From: an uncultured Lysobacteraceae bacterium
GTDB lineage: Bacteria; Pseudomonadota; Gammaproteobacteria; Xanthomonadales; Xanthomonadaceae
Assembly: GCA_902825775.1 (NCBI GenBank)
Contig: CADECF010000004.1
Location: 151,467-215,466, forward strand
Direction: 5' to 3'
DNA length: 64,000 nt
The translations under genes were made by a program, and so were the position numbers. Shown piece by piece: positions 18,600 to 28,047 of this stretch. Positions within the stretch are counted from its first letter, which is position 1, and the number at the start of each line of letters is the position of its first letter. The notes beneath the pieces were generated by a model. It ran no database searches and was not told where the DNA came from. It worked only from the letters and a program-made list of their open reading frames with translations.

Positions 18600-18926
18600 T
18601 CATCGGCGCTTGCGCAGGACCTTGATGCGGTCGTAGGCCGCGTTGATGTCGCGGGCCTTCTTCTCGGCCTGCTGGCGCAGTTCTTCGGCCAGGCCGCCGG
18701 TACGATCCGGGTGGTATTGCGAGATCAGCCGGCGATAGGCCTGGTCGACCTCGGCATCGGTGGCCTCGTTGGTCAGACCGAGCACGCCATAGGGATTGTC
18801 CCGCGGGCTCTTGAACCAGTCGATATCCAGGGCATGGCCGATCAGCAGGCCGATCAGTCCGCCGGCCGGGTGCCGCATCAGCAGCCAACCGGCGACGAAG
18901 CCCAGCAATTTCCCATACCAGCGCAT
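18600..18926 (-). CDS. Membrane-anchored J-domain protein
   Basis: 108 aa. A hydrophobic N-terminal segment ([20 protein letters not shown], residues about 6-25, with a GG-rich turn) is followed from about residue 43 by a J domain ([20 protein letters not shown]) with the HPD tripeptide in [10 protein letters not shown]. It should stimulate a DnaK-type chaperone at the inner membrane. It resembles the C-terminal half of DjlA but lacks the TerB-like middle domain. It lies upstream of rpe on the same strand and is divergent from purC. Confidence 0.85.
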   Translation of the reverse strand: MRWYGKLLGFVAGWLLMRHPAGGLIGLLIGHALDIDWFKSPRDNPYGVLGLTNEATDAEVDQAYRRLISQYHPDRTGGLAEELRQQAEKKARDINAAYDRIKVLRKRR

Positions 18927-18988
18927 GGACGGATTCTAGCCTGCCGGCCTCGTTACAATGGCGCCCCGTAGCGAGATACACCAGAACG

Positions 18989-19885
18989 ATGGCGACGACT
19001 CTGCTCAATGCCGAGCTCCCCGGTCTCAATCTGCGTCACCGTGGCAAGGTGCGCGACGTATTCGACCTGGGCAACGACACCCTGCTCATGGTCGCCACCG
19101 ATCGCCTGAGCGCTTTCGACGTGGTGCTGCCCGATCCGATCCCCGGCAAGGGCGAGATGCTGTGCCAGATCAGCAATTTCTGGTTCGAACAGACCGCGCA
19201 CCTGTTGCCCAATCACCTGACCGGCATCGATGTCGCCGGCGTATTGCCGGCCGGCGTCGATCCCGATCTGTATGCGCAGCGCTCGGTGGTGACCAAGAAA
19301 CTCAAGCCGGTGCCGGTGGAAGCGATCGCGCGCGGCTATCTGATCGGCAGCGGTTGGAAGGACTACCAGCGCACCGGCCGGGTCAGCGGCATCGCCCTGC
19401 CCGATGGCCTGCGCCAGGCCGAACAATTGCCGCAGCCGATCTTCACTCCGTCGACCAAGGCCGCCGTCGGCGATCACGACGAGAACATCGATTTCGACAC
19501 GATGGTGCGCGCGGTCGGCGCCGATTTGGCCGAACAGGTGCGCGACGCCACGCTGCGGCTGTACCAGTTCGCCGCCGATTACGCGGCGCAGCGCGGCATC
19601 CTGCTGGCCGACACCAAATTCGAGTTCGGCACCGACGCCGACGGCCGCCTGTACGTGATGGACGAAATGCTGACGCCGGATTCGTCGCGGTACTGGCCCG
19701 CGGACGAGTACGAAGTCGGTACCAGCCCGCCCAGCTACGACAAGCAGTTCGTCCGCGACTATCTGGAGACGCTGGACTGGGACAAGAAGGCACCCGGGCC
19801 GCGGCTGCCGGCCGAGGTGATCGCGCGCACCCGGGCCAAATACGCCGAGGCGCTGCAGAAGCTGGCCGGTATCAGCGTCGACTGA
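18989..19885 (+). CDS. purC: SAICAR synthase (phosphoribosylaminoimidazole-succinocarboxamide synthase)
   Basis: 298 aa, the longer PurC form. Motifs [53 protein letters not shown] and [14 protein letters not shown] fit the ATP-grasp-like SAICAR synthase. It joins CAIR and aspartate in purine synthesis. Single gene, followed by a tandem array of palindromic units. Confidence 0.97.
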   Translation: MATTLLNAELPGLNLRHRGKVRDVFDLGNDTLLMVATDRLSAFDVVLPDPIPGKGEMLCQISNFWFEQTAHLLPNHLTGIDVAGVLPAGVDPDLYAQRSVVTKKLKPVPVEAIARGYLIGSGWKDYQRTGRVSGIALPDGLRQAEQLPQPIFTPSTKAAVGDHDENIDFDTMVRAVGADLAEQVRDATLRLYQFAADYAAQRGILLADTKFEFGTDADGRLYVMDEMLTPDSSRYWPADEYEVGTSPPSYDKQFVRDYLETLDWDKKAPGPRLPAEVIARTRAKYAEALQKLAGISVD

Positions 19886-19893
19886 CCCGGCTT

Positions 19894-20046
19894 TTGTATA
19901 GCGGAGCTTGCTCCGCTGATTTTGCATTGCCCTGTAGAGCGGAGCTTGCTCCGCTGCTTTCTGCCTTTTCCTTGTAGAGCGGGGCTTGCTCCGCTGCTTC
20001 TGCCTTTGCCCTCGAAGAGCAGCGGGGCAAGCCCCGCTCTACAAAA
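19894..20046. repeat. Tandem array of family-2 palindromic units
   Basis: Three direct copies of a unit like TGTAGAGCGGAGCTTGCTCC start near 19896, 19933 and 19973, and one inverted copy (GGGGCAAGCCCCGCTCTACA) ends at 20044. Copies differ in the inner base pairs (GGAGC/GCTCC versus GGGGC/GCCCC) while staying palindromic. It fills the gap after purC. Confidence 0.85.
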
Positions 20047-20125
20047 CCGGCACCGGACCGACTTTGGAGGGCGCAGCGACCTGTCTGGCGTTATGCTTGC
20101 CCCCTGACCCTCCGGAGGTCCCGCC

Positions 20126-20614
20126 ATGCACGCCCAGGCGCCATCCCATACCACGCCGATCCACCGCTGGTTCGACAAATACGCCGAAGACCATCGCAAT
20201 CCCACCAATCAGACGATTCACGTCTTCGCCGTGCCGGCGATTCTGTGGACCATCGTCGCGTTGTTGTGGTGCATCCCCTCGCCCGGCACCTGGTTCCGGC
20301 CCGGCTTCTGGGCCGCATTGGTGATGTTCGCCGCCTGGATGTTCTATTACCGGGCGTCGCGCTCGATCGGCTTCGGCATGCTGGCCATGTTCGTCGCCAT
20401 GGCCTGGTTCACGCGCTGGCTGCACAACAGCTACGGCACGCAGGCGCTGCTGATCGCGGCCCTGGTCGTGTTCGTCGTAGCCTGGATCGCGCAATTCGTC
20501 GGGCACAAGATCGAAGGACGCAAGCCCAGTTTCCTGACCGACATCACCTTCCTGCTGATCGGGCCGGCTTGGGTGGTCGCCAAGCTCTACAACAAGCTCG
20601 GCTGGAAATATTGA
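20126..20614 (+). CDS. Mpo1-like (DUF962) membrane protein
   Basis: 162 aa with about four transmembrane helices. The family signature is present: WFDKYAEDHRNPTNQTIHVF near the start, containing the conserved His, and AQFVGHKIEGRKPSFLTD near the end. The yeast homologue Mpo1 is an Fe-dependent dioxygenase that alpha-oxidises 2-hydroxy fatty acids. The bacterial role is less clear, but the His residues that bind iron appear conserved. Good RBS (CCGGAGG) before the ATG. Flanked by repeats on both sides. Confidence 0.85.
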   Translation: MHAQAPSHTTPIHRWFDKYAEDHRNPTNQTIHVFAVPAILWTIVALLWCIPSPGTWFRPGFWAALVMFAAWMFYYRASRSIGFGMLAMFVAMAWFTRWLHNSYGTQALLIAALVVFVVAWIAQFVGHKIEGRKPSFLTDITFLLIGPAWVVAKLYNKLGWKY

Positions 20615-20626
20615 GCCGCCCCCGCT

Positions 20627-20704
20627 TTGTAGAGTCGAGCTTGCTCGACTGCTTTTTGGCGTGTCGACGAAACAAGAGCAGTCGAGCAAGCTCGACTCTA
20701 CAAA
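20627..20704. repeat. Inverted family-2 variant pair
   Basis: TGTAGAGTCGAGCTTGCTCG is mirrored by its complement around a central spacer. The inner base pairs are changed on both sides (GTCGAGC/GCTCGAC) compared with the array after purC. An almost identical element lies at 26175-26249. Confidence 0.85.
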
Positions 20705-20736
20705 ACGCGCGCACCTGATTTTTCGTAGTCTACCTA

Positions 20737-21624
20737 ATGTCCTCCCGCGATCTCTTCTACCTGGCCATCATCTGCCTGGCCTGGGCCGGCAGTTTTCTCG
20801 CTTCCGCGTTCGGGCTGCAGCAGATTCCGCCGATGATGTTCGCGGCGCTGCGCCTGGGATTGTTGACGCTGGTGCTCGCGCCTTTCATCAAGCGGCCGCC
20901 GCCCGGTCAATGGCCGCAGCTGCTGGCGCTTGGCCTGTGCAACGGCACGCTCAATTTCGCGATGAGCCTGTGGTCGATCAAGCTGGCGGGCGATCTGTCC
21001 TCGCCGGCGATCATCCAGCAATGCTACGTGCCGATGTCCGCGCTGCTGGCGTGGCTGCTGCTGGGCGAACGTTTCGGCTGGCGCAGCGGTCTGGCGATCG
21101 CGGTCAGCTTCGCCGGCGTGCTGGTGCTGGGCTTCGATCCGATCGTGCTCGACCGGCCGCTGTCGCTACTGCTGATGCTGGGCTCGGGTTTCGTGTTGGC
21201 ATTGGGCACCATCGTGACCCGTCGCCTGCACGGGCTCGATGCGATCAGCGCACAAGGTTGGACCGCCGCGATCGGCGTATTGCCGCTGCTGTTCGCGAGC
21301 CTGGTCTTCGAATCCGGCGCCGTGGCATCCGTAGCCGAAGCCGACGCGCTGGCCTGGGCCAGCGTCGCCTACGCCGCGCTGATTTCGTCGCTGCTCGGCT
21401 ACGGCTTGTATTACGTGCTGGTGCAGCGCCATCCGGTGGCGCAGATCACGCCCTATCTGCTGTTGTCACCGGTGCTGGCGGTTGCGCTGGGCATCGTGTT
21501 CTGGGGCGACCGGCCCGGACCGAAACTGCTGATCGGCGGCGCGATGGTGCTGGGCGGCGTACTGCTGATCGCGCTGCGCACGCGCGTCAAGGCGCGCACG
21601 CCGGCGGCGGCCAAGGAAATCTAA
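20737..21624 (+). CDS. DMT-superfamily (EamA) transporter
   Basis: 295 aa with ten predicted helices in two homologous halves. Each half has EamA features: FYLAIICLAWAGSFLASAFG and PPMMFAALRLGLLTLVLAPF in the first, and VAQITPYLLLSPVLAVALGI near the end of the second. Inner-membrane exporters of metabolites or amino acids are typical; the substrate is unknown. It ends 4 bases inside the 3' end of the convergent epimerase gene. Confidence 0.87.
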   Translation: MSSRDLFYLAIICLAWAGSFLASAFGLQQIPPMMFAALRLGLLTLVLAPFIKRPPPGQWPQLLALGLCNGTLNFAMSLWSIKLAGDLSSPAIIQQCYVPMSALLAWLLLGERFGWRSGLAIAVSFAGVLVLGFDPIVLDRPLSLLLMLGSGFVLALGTIVTRRLHGLDAISAQGWTAAIGVLPLLFASLVFESGAVASVAEADALAWASVAYAALISSLLGYGLYYVLVQRHPVAQITPYLLLSPVLAVALGIVFWGDRPGPKLLIGGAMVLGGVLLIALRTRVKARTPAAAKEI

Positions 21625-22487
21625 GCCTCGCGCTGCGCGAACATGTCCGCGGTCGGACGGAAAGGCCGCGGCGCATAGCCGAAATCGCGCTGCGCGGGTG
21701 CGGCATCGAACGTCAGATCGCTGCGCATCCGCGCTACCGCCGCCTCGCCGAAACCCTGCGCATGGCCTGCGGCATGCGCGGCAGCGAGCAACAAGTTGAA
21801 CATCGGCCCCGGCAGTTCCACTAATTTCGGCGCTGGCTGCAGCGAGTCGAGCAGGCGCGCGACCATGTCGCGATAGGTCAAGGTCTCGCCACCGGGCAGC
21901 GCGTAAGACTGGCCGTGCGCAGCGGTCGCCGGCGCAACCGCGAATGCGGCCGCCGCCAAATCCTCGACGTGAGCCGGCTGCCGCAAACCCACGGCATCGC
22001 GCGGCAGGGCGAAATAGCCGAAACGCTGCGCGACCCGTGCGATCCGCGTGAGCGTGCGATCGCGGCCCGCACCGTACACGAGGGTCGGCCGCAAGACGGT
22101 GGCGGCGATGCCGCGCGCATCGGCGGTGGCGAACAGCGACCGCTCGCCTTCGCGCAAACGCGCTGCGTTCTCGCGCTCGCCTGCATCCGACGAACCGCGT
22201 TTGACATCGATGCTGGTCGAACCGAACGCGACCACGCGCCCGGTTTCCGGCGGCGTCCCCGCGAACCATTGCGCGAACAAATCCAACGGCCCGCAACTGA
22301 ATATGGTTTCGACCTGGCGCGGCAGGCCCTCGACGCGGCCGAGATCGCCGCGCAGCCATTGCAGGCCGGGTTCGTCGGAGCGCTCGTCGCGCGACACCGC
22401 GATCACCCGCCAACCGTCGCTGCGCAGCCGGTTCAGTAGCGGCATGCCGATCTGGCTGCTGCCGCCGAAGACGAGCGCGCTACGCAT
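21621..22487 (-). CDS. NAD-dependent epimerase/dehydratase-like protein
   Basis: 288 aa, Rossmann fold. The N-terminal motif MRSALVFGGSSQIGMPLLNR is a variant of the GxxGxxG dinucleotide-binding loop. FGSTSIDVKRG and LRPTLVYGAGRDRTLTRI resemble extended SDR (atypical) proteins. The usual YxxxK catalytic pair is not obvious, so it may bind the nucleotide without acting as a classical epimerase. It overlaps nhaA by 8 bases and is probably co-transcribed. Confidence 0.75.
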   Translation of the reverse strand: MRSALVFGGSSQIGMPLLNRLRSDGWRVIAVSRDERSDEPGLQWLRGDLGRVEGLPRQVETIFSCGPLDLFAQWFAGTPPETGRVVAFGSTSIDVKRGSSDAGERENAARLREGERSLFATADARGIAATVLRPTLVYGAGRDRTLTRIARVAQRFGYFALPRDAVGLRQPAHVEDLAAAAFAVAPATAAHGQSYALPGGETLTYRDMVARLLDSLQPAPKLVELPGPMFNLLLAAAHAAGHAQGFGEAAVARMRSDLTFDAAPAQRDFGYAPRPFRPTADMFAQREA

Positions 22488-23733
22488 CGGTATGCCGCCG
22501 CAGCGTCGCCCGCAGCCACAACAGGCCTACTACCGCCGATATCAGCGATGCCGCCAGCACGCCGACTACGCTCTCGGTGTAGCGCAACGCGTCGGCCGAG
22601 AACGCCAGCGAGGCGATGAACAGGCTCATCGTGAAACCGATGCCGCACAACAAGCCCAATCCGATCATCGCGCGCAGATCCATGCCGTCCGGGAAACGCG
22701 CCAAGCGCAGGCTGCGCATCAGCACCGCGGCGAGCACGATGCCTACCGGCTTGCCGAGTACCAGACCCAATGCGATGCCCAGCGGCAGCGGCGACAGCAG
22801 ATCGTCCAGGTCGATGCCGCCGAGGGCGAGTCCGGCATTGGCGAAGGCGAATATCGGCAGGATGGCGAATGCGACCCACGGATGCAGCGCATGTTCGAGG
22901 TGTTCGAGCGGCGAATGCTCCACTTCGTCGTCGATCTTGTTGCGCGGATTCACGTGCGGAATCATCAGGCCGGTGGCCACGCCGGCCAGCGTCGCATGCA
23001 CGCCGGATTTCAGCACGCACACCCACAACAACGCGCCCAGCAGCAGGTACGGCGTCAGCGCGGTCACGCCGCGCCGGTTCAGCATCCACATCGCGAACAA
23101 GGCGACGGCGGCGCAACCCAGCGCGACCAGCGACATGCCGTGCGAATAGAACACAGCGATGATCAGGATCGCGATCAGGTCGTCGACCACCGCGATCGTC
23201 GACAGCAGCAGCTTCATGCCCAAGGGCACGCGCGAACCGAGCAGCGCGAGGATGCCGAGCGCGAAGGCGATGTCGGTCGCCGTCGGAATCGCCCAGCCGC
23301 GAAGCGCTTCGGCCTGGCCCTGGTTGATCCACCAGAAAATCAGCGCCGGCACGATCACGCCGGCCGCCGCGCACACCATCGGCAACGCCAACTGGTCGCG
23401 GCTCGACAATTGCCCGCTCAAGGTCTCGCGTTTGATCTCCAGCGCGACCAACAGGAAGAAGACCGCCATCAGGCCGTCGTTGATCCACAGCAGCAGCGGC
23501 TTGTCGATCGAGAAGCCGCCGATCCGCAGCTGCACCGGCATGTCCTGGAAAGCCAGATACCAGGCCTGCAGCGGCGAGTTGGCGAAGATCAACGCCAGCA
23601 CCGCGGCGGCGATCAGCAGGATGCCGCCAGCCGCTTCCAAGCGGAAAAATTCGCTCAGCGCATGGGCCGCGCGGCGCGGCAATGCGCGTACGGTGCGTCG
23701 GCTCGGCGGAGGAATGTCGGACATGGCCGGCAT
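22480..23733 (-). CDS. nhaA: Na+/H+ antiporter NhaA
   Basis: 417 aa. The signature of the ion-binding site is clear: IPTATDIAFALGIL and LSTIAVVDDLIAILIIAVFY with the paired Asp residues, plus GIGFTMSLFIASLAF. It exchanges external H+ for internal Na+ at the inner membrane under salt or alkaline stress. The ATG at 23733 gives MPAMSDIPPP; the ATG three codons later is an equally good start. 28 bases separate it from the CaCA antiporter gene upstream. Confidence 0.95.
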   Translation of the reverse strand: MPAMSDIPPPSRRTVRALPRRAAHALSEFFRLEAAGGILLIAAAVLALIFANSPLQAWYLAFQDMPVQLRIGGFSIDKPLLLWINDGLMAVFFLLVALEIKRETLSGQLSSRDQLALPMVCAAAGVIVPALIFWWINQGQAEALRGWAIPTATDIAFALGILALLGSRVPLGMKLLLSTIAVVDDLIAILIIAVFYSHGMSLVALGCAAVALFAMWMLNRRGVTALTPYLLLGALLWVCVLKSGVHATLAGVATGLMIPHVNPRNKIDDEVEHSPLEHLEHALHPWVAFAILPIFAFANAGLALGGIDLDDLLSPLPLGIALGLVLGKPVGIVLAAVLMRSLRLARFPDGMDLRAMIGLGLLCGIGFTMSLFIASLAFSADALRYTESVVGVLAASLISAVVGLLWLRATLRRHTDA

Positions 23734-23761
23734 TGTAGCCGCCGCGCCGCCGCGCCCTCGC

Positions 23762-24715
23762 TCAACGGCTCAGCCAGAGTTCGAACAGCAGCCATGCGGC
23801 GAAGGCGATCAGCAGAATGCCGCCTTCCTTTTTGCTGATGCGCAGGTCGCCCTTGAGCATCGGATACATGGCAATGCCGAACGCGAGCGCCGCAGGCAGC
23901 TCGAAGCGCACGAACGAAGCCGGCAACGGCAGATCGCCCGCGAAAGTCGCCATGCCGCCCACGATCAACAGCAGGTTGAACAAGCTGCTGCCGATGACGT
24001 GGCCCACGACCATGCCGCCGTGGCCACGTCGCGCCGCGGCGATCGCGGCGGCCACTTCCGGTAGCGCCGTGCCGATCGCCACCACCAGCAGGCCGGTCAG
24101 CATCGGTTCCATGCCGAGCGCCAGGCCCAGCGGCGGCGCGTGCGCCACCACCAAGCGCGCGCCGAAATACAGCAGCGCGGCCGCGATGACGAAACGCAAT
24201 ACGTTGAGCCCCACGTTATCGCTGGTCTTGACGAAGGCGGCGATGGCGTCCTGCACTTCCGGCGCTTCGCGGCGCGTGCGCACCAGCGCGAAGGCCAGCA
24301 CGGCGATGAAAGCCGCCACCAGGATCATGCCTTCCACCCGGCTCAGCACGCCATCCAGGCCGAATGCGATCGTCGCGATGCTGCCGACGATGAAGCACAG
24401 CAGCAGCGGCGCCAACGCGCGCCAGCCCACGACCAGCGGCGCCGCGAGCGCCGCGGCGCCGAGCGTCAGCCCGAAGTTGACGACGTTGCTGCCGACCGCA
24501 TTGCCCAGCGCGAGCGCCTGGCTGCCGGTCCAGATGGCGCGTGCGTTGACCGCCAGTTCCGGCAGCGAGGTGCCGAACGCGACCAGCAGCAATCCGGCGA
24601 CGAAGGGCGAAGCGCCGATGCGCTGCGCCAGCCCGGACGCGCCTTTGACGATCGAATCGCCGCCGAGCGCAAGCAGGATCAGGCCGATCACGAAAAAGGC
24701 CAAGGCTTCCAGCAT
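23762..24715 (-). CDS. Calcium/sodium antiporter (CaCA family, YrbG-like)
   Basis: 317 aa with ten helices in two inverted repeats. Each has an alpha motif: LLVAFGTSLPELAVNARA in the first half and LVVAIGTALPEVAAAIAA in the second, with acidic residues that bind the cation, and NAVGSNVVNFGLTLG and HVIGSSLFNLLLIVG. Good RBS GGGGAG before the ATG. It probably forms an ion-homeostasis operon with nhaA. Confidence 0.9.
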   Translation of the reverse strand: MLEALAFFVIGLILLALGGDSIVKGASGLAQRIGASPFVAGLLLVAFGTSLPELAVNARAIWTGSQALALGNAVGSNVVNFGLTLGAAALAAPLVVGWRALAPLLLCFIVGSIATIAFGLDGVLSRVEGMILVAAFIAVLAFALVRTRREAPEVQDAIAAFVKTSDNVGLNVLRFVIAAALLYFGARLVVAHAPPLGLALGMEPMLTGLLVVAIGTALPEVAAAIAAARRGHGGMVVGHVIGSSLFNLLLIVGGMATFAGDLPLPASFVRFELPAALAFGIAMYPMLKGDLRISKKEGGILLIAFAAWLLFELWLSR

Positions 24716-24776
24716 CGCCGCATCTCCCCAGGTCGGTTTTGTCGATTCTATGCCCGATCAGCGAGCTGCGGGGCCC

Positions 24777-24812
24777 GTAGCCCTCTCCCGCTTGCGGGGC
24801 GAGGGAATCCTC
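24777..24812. repeat. Single family-5 unit
   Basis: GTAGCCCTCTCCCGCTTGCG followed by GGGCGAGGG forms one degenerate hairpin of the CCCTCTCCC/GGGAGAGGG family. It lies between the lipoprotein and CaCA antiporter genes, both on the minus strand. Confidence 0.6.
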
Positions 24813-24824
24813 CATGTAATTGCG

Positions 24825-25451
24825 TTACGAGCAGCCTTCGACGTAATCCACCTGCGGCGTCACGCCCACATGCCAGGACTTCACCTTGCCGGCCGCATCG
24901 GTCTCGAACACGATCGCGCTGGCGCCATCCTCGGAGCGGACTCGCAGATTCTTTCCGCCTTCCACGTATTTGTGCGGCTGCTCGTCGACGCGTCCGGCGT
25001 AGGCGGTCTTGATGTCGTCCGCGCTCATGCCGATCTGGCCGCCGCCGGGCGCGACGTCGGCGATCGTTTCCACGTCGTAACGCACGAATTTGCCGTCTTC
25101 GAACATCAGCGCCGGCCAACCCGCGCGGTCGGCCTGCTTCGGACGCAGGTAATAGCACGTGGTGCCTTCGCTCGGTGCGCCGTCGAGTTCGCCGTCCCAG
25201 TTCTGCTTGACCTGCTCGGCGCTCATCCCGAATCGCGTTTTCCCGTAGCCCTGGTAGCTGCCCGGCACGGGAGCCGGCACGGAAGTGCCGGGCGGCGCAG
25301 TCGCCGGCGGCACGTCTTCCACCGGTTGGTCCAATGCCGGTGCCGGCGCAGTCGCCGTCGCAGCGCCGGCATCCTCCGGCGATTTGCGTTCGGCGTCGCA
25401 GGCGGCAAGCGCCAACGTCAGCAATGCCACGGCGGAAAGGGATCGCTTCAT
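24825..25451 (-). CDS. Lipoprotein, unknown function
   Basis: 208 aa. The signal peptide ends in a lipobox ALAAC, so the mature protein starts at Cys18. A Pro/Ala/Thr-rich linker covers residues about 25-65. The folded C-terminal part of about 140 residues (SYQGYGKTRFGMSAEQVKQN and later GGGQIGMSADDIKTAYAGRV) contains two related segments with FGMS/IGMS, suggesting a duplicated motif. I cannot assign a family. Acidic Asp after the Cys (CDAE) would retain it in the inner membrane if the E. coli Lol rule applies. Confidence 0.65.
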   Translation of the reverse strand: MKRSLSAVALLTLALAACDAERKSPEDAGAATATAPAPALDQPVEDVPPATAPPGTSVPAPVPGSYQGYGKTRFGMSAEQVKQNWDGELDGAPSEGTTCYYLRPKQADRAGWPALMFEDGKFVRYDVETIADVAPGGGQIGMSADDIKTAYAGRVDEQPHKYVEGGKNLRVRSEDGASAIVFETDAAGKVKSWHVGVTPQVDYVEGCS

Positions 25452-25586
25452 GCTGCTCGCTCCGGATCGGGTCGACGACAGCCTAGGCCGACCGCGTTAA
25501 CGCGCCGCGAAAGCACGGATCGTGCCACTGTCATCACGCTTTCATGCGCCGGCTTTACGTTCGCCCGCCTCTGCCGAGTCCGGGTT

Positions 25587-26171
25587 ATGAATCCCCACAA
25601 GACCGAAAAAGCGCACGGCGCCCTGCGCGACCGCCCCGCGGACGTCAGCGTGCTCGAACGCCGCATCCTTATCCTGAGCGACGGTCGCCGCGGCGACGCC
25701 GAGATCGCCGACCTGCTGGGTTCGCGGGCGCGGGAAGCGCTCGCGCGGCTGCTGCGCGACGGCTACCTCTCCGATCGCGACATGGCGCCCGCCCCACCGC
25801 CACCGGTCGTAGCCATCGCACCTATATCGGCCGTCGCGGTCGAATCGGGCGAAAAACCTTCGCCTGCGGGAACGTTGGCCGCGCCATCGCGCCGTTCCAT
25901 CGCCGCGGCCAAGATGTACATCGTCGACATGCTGCAGCTGCAACGCGGGTCCGACGCGGCCGCGATCGCCGACGCGATCCGCGGCTGCCGCGATCAGGAC
26001 GAACTGGCGGCGCATATGCTGCGTGCGTTGCGCTTCATCCATGGCATCGCCAATGCGAGCATGAGCCGACGCGTTTCCGATCGGCTGGCCGAGATCATGC
26101 CGGAGCAATATCTGCCCGAATTGGATGTGTTCCGGGACACGTTATTCGGCGACCAAACCGCCGCGGCATAA
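25587..26171 (+). CDS. Hypothetical protein with a winged-helix-like start
   Basis: 194 aa from the ATG at 25587; the same frame is open for nearly 1.8 kb upstream, but that part is the shadow of the minus-strand genes. Residues about 20-55 (LERRILILSDGRRGDAEIAD, then ALARLLRDGYL) look like a small helix-turn-helix or winged-helix unit. A Pro/Ala linker follows, then a helical C-terminal region (AAKMYIVDMLQLQRGSDAAA). No family recognised. A repeat follows the stop within 4 bases. Confidence 0.6.
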   Translation: MNPHKTEKAHGALRDRPADVSVLERRILILSDGRRGDAEIADLLGSRAREALARLLRDGYLSDRDMAPAPPPPVVAIAPISAVAVESGEKPSPAGTLAAPSRRSIAAAKMYIVDMLQLQRGSDAAAIADAIRGCRDQDELAAHMLRALRFIHGIANASMSRRVSDRLAEIMPEQYLPELDVFRDTLFGDQTAAA

Positions 26172-26174
26172 TCT

Positions 26175-26249
26175 GCAGAGTCGAGCTTGCTCGACTGCTT
26201 TTGCTGCTGCGGTAAAAACAAGAGCAGTCGAGCAAGCTCGACTCTACAA
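26175..26249. repeat. Inverted family-2 variant pair
   Basis: GCAGAGTCGAGCTTGCTCGA is mirrored by TCGAGCAAGCTCGACTCTAC. It is nearly identical to the element at 20627. It lies between two convergent genes and touches the hmgA stop codon (26251-26253) on its right edge. Confidence 0.85.
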
Positions 26250-26250
26250 G

Positions 26251-27603
26251 TTATGCCGATGGCGAAAAATTACGCCGCAAACCGGACCAGCACTGCTGGT
26301 AATCGCGTTGCCGGTGCGCGGCGTCCAAGGCTTGGCGCGTCGGCGCGATCACAGCGCGCGTCTCGAACATGAAGGCCATGGTGTCGCCGATCACGTCCGG
26401 CTTGGCCAAGTCGGCGCTGGAGGCCTTGTCGAACGTGGCCGCGTCCGGTCCATGCCCGCTCATGCAGTTGTGCAGGCTGGCGCCGCCGGGGGCGAAACCT
26501 TCGGCCTTGGCGTCGTAGGCGCCATGCACCAGGCCCATGAACTCGCTGGCCACGTTGCGATGGAACCACGGCGGCCGGAACGTGTGCTGCGCCACCAGCC
26601 AACGCGGCGGGAAGATCACGAAATCCAAGTTCGCCGTGCCGTGCGTGTCGCTGGGCGAAGTCAGCACGGTGAAGATGCTGGGGTCGGGATGATCGAAGCT
26701 GATCGAACCGATCGCATTGAAGCGGCGCAGGTCGTATTTGTACGGTGCGTAGTTGCCGTGCCAGCCGACCACATCCAGCGGCGAATGTCCGATCGGCGCG
26801 CGCCACAGATGGCCCTGGAACTTGGCGATCAGTTCGAAATCGCCTTCCAAGTCTTCGTACGCGGCGTTCGGGGTGAGGAAGTCGCGCGGATTGGCCAGGC
26901 CGTTGGCGCCGATCGGGCCCAGGTCGGGCAGACGCATCATCGCGCCGAAGTTTTCGCACACGTAACCGCGCGCCGCGCCTTCCGGCAGTTCGACGCGGAA
27001 ACGCACGCCGCGCGGAATGACCGCGATTTCCAGCGGCGCCACATCCAGCACGCCCAGTTCGGTGGCTATCCGCAATGCGCCCTGCTGCGGCACGATCAGC
27101 ATCTCGCCGTCGGCGTCGTAGAAGAAGCGCCCTTCCATCGATTTGGTGGCGGCGTACAGATGGATGCCCACGCCATGCTGCGCGGCGGCGTAACCGTTGC
27201 CGGCCATCGTGAAAAGACCATTGACGAAATCCACCGGCGTTGCGGGCAGCGGCAGCGGATTCCAGCGCAACTGGTCCGGCGTCACCGGCTCGTGACCGAA
27301 TAGATTATGGAAGTGGTTTTGCTCGAAGGCCTCGAACGTACCGTGCATCGCGGCCGGGCGGATGCGATACAGCCAACTGCGCCGGTTCTCGCCGCGCGGC
27401 GCCGTGAACGCGGTGCCGGACAACTGCTCGGCGTACAACCCGTGCGCCACGCGTTGCGGCGAGTTCTGGCCCTGCGGCAGCGTGCCGGGCACGGCCTCGG
27501 TGGCGAACTCGTTGCCGAAGCCGCTCATGTAGCCCGCTTGCTGCAGGCCGCGCGCATCGCTTTGCGCAAGCGGGAAGACGTTGTCGTTGCTGGCGGTGTT
27601 CAT
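26251..27603 (-). CDS. hmgA: Homogentisate 1,2-dioxygenase
   Basis: 450 aa. It contains [20 protein letters not shown], the characteristic N-terminal motif, and the C-terminal iron site region (FIFPPRWLV-like, [20 protein letters not shown], with conserved His and Glu). It opens the ring of homogentisate in tyrosine and phenylalanine breakdown. It lies downstream of hppD on the same strand, with a DUF559 gene in between. ATG start; the stop codon abuts a palindromic repeat. Confidence 0.97.
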   Translation of the reverse strand: MNTASNDNVFPLAQSDARGLQQAGYMSGFGNEFATEAVPGTLPQGQNSPQRVAHGLYAEQLSGTAFTAPRGENRRSWLYRIRPAAMHGTFEAFEQNHFHNLFGHEPVTPDQLRWNPLPLPATPVDFVNGLFTMAGNGYAAAQHGVGIHLYAATKSMEGRFFYDADGEMLIVPQQGALRIATELGVLDVAPLEIAVIPRGVRFRVELPEGAARGYVCENFGAMMRLPDLGPIGANGLANPRDFLTPNAAYEDLEGDFELIAKFQGHLWRAPIGHSPLDVVGWHGNYAPYKYDLRRFNAIGSISFDHPDPSIFTVLTSPSDTHGTANLDFVIFPPRWLVAQHTFRPPWFHRNVASEFMGLVHGAYDAKAEGFAPGGASLHNCMSGHGPDAATFDKASSADLAKPDVIGDTMAFMFETRAVIAPTRQALDAAHRQRDYQQCWSGLRRNFSPSA

Positions 27604-27613
27604 GGCTTCGGCT

Positions 27614-28009
27614 CTAAAGCCCCTCTCCCACCGGGAGAGGGGTTGGGGTGAGGGTACGGGGTCCGAGGATGTTCAAGATCGCATCCAAAACCCCTTCGAT
27701 GTTCAGCAGGACGTCGGTATCCCAGAACCGGACGACCTTCCAACCTCTGGTTTCTAAAAATCTTGTTCGCGCCGCATCACCCTCGATCGTGTGCTGAGAC
27801 CCGTCTAGTTCGATGATGAGCATTTTTTCGACACAGCAAAAGTCGGCGATGTAGGGCGGAACAGCATGTTGGCGACGGAACTTGAAGCCATCGATTTGCC
27901 CGGCCCTTATGTATTTCCACAACTTTCGCTCCGCATCAGTCTGCTCACGACGCAGGCGACGTGCGTTTTCAAGTGTGGCGCTAGGTAGCGGAGGTTTGAC
28001 TACCGCCAT
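27614..28009 (-). CDS. DUF559 (Vsr-like) endonuclease-fold protein with repeat-encoded tail
   Basis: 131 aa from the ATG at 28009, which has AGGAA nine bases upstream; a GTG three codons earlier is too close to that site. The core ([57 protein letters not shown]) matches DUF559 proteins, which share the Vsr/restriction-endonuclease-like fold with acidic and Gln/His catalytic-type residues. The last 13 residues ([13 protein letters not shown]) are encoded by a family-5 repeat. It sits between hppD and hmgA, unrelated to either in function. Confidence 0.88.
   Translation of the reverse strand: MAVVKPPLPSATLENARRLRREQTDAERKLWKYIRAGQIDGFKFRRQHAVPPYIADFCCVEKMLIIELDGSQHTIEGDAARTRFLETRGWKVVRFWDTDVLLNIEGVLDAILNILGPRTLTPTPLPVGEGL
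27619..27656. repeat. Family-5 unit at the 3' end of the DUF559 gene
   Basis: GCCCCTCTCCCACCGGGAGA followed by GGGGTTGGGGTGAGGGT. The same arm in inverted orientation lies at 28132-28170 on the other side of the DUF559 gene, so the two form outer inverted repeats of a segment of about 550 bp. The unit overlaps the coding sequence and supplies its last codons. Confidence 0.85.
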
Positions 28010-28047
28010 GCCTGACACTTCCTCGCAATCTCGGGTGATTTGCTCTT

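Noticed and set aside
19894-20046. Tandem tRNA-like or attachment-site cluster
   Set aside because: The units are simple short palindromes of the window-wide repeat family; no integrase gene or tRNA fold is present.
23817-25586. Upstream extension of the 25587 gene frame
   Set aside because: The extension covers the antisense of the CaCA antiporter and lipoprotein genes, and its composition is unlike a real protein.
26125-27303. 392-codon plus-strand frame
   Set aside because: Antisense to hmgA, which has complete family motifs on the minus strand.
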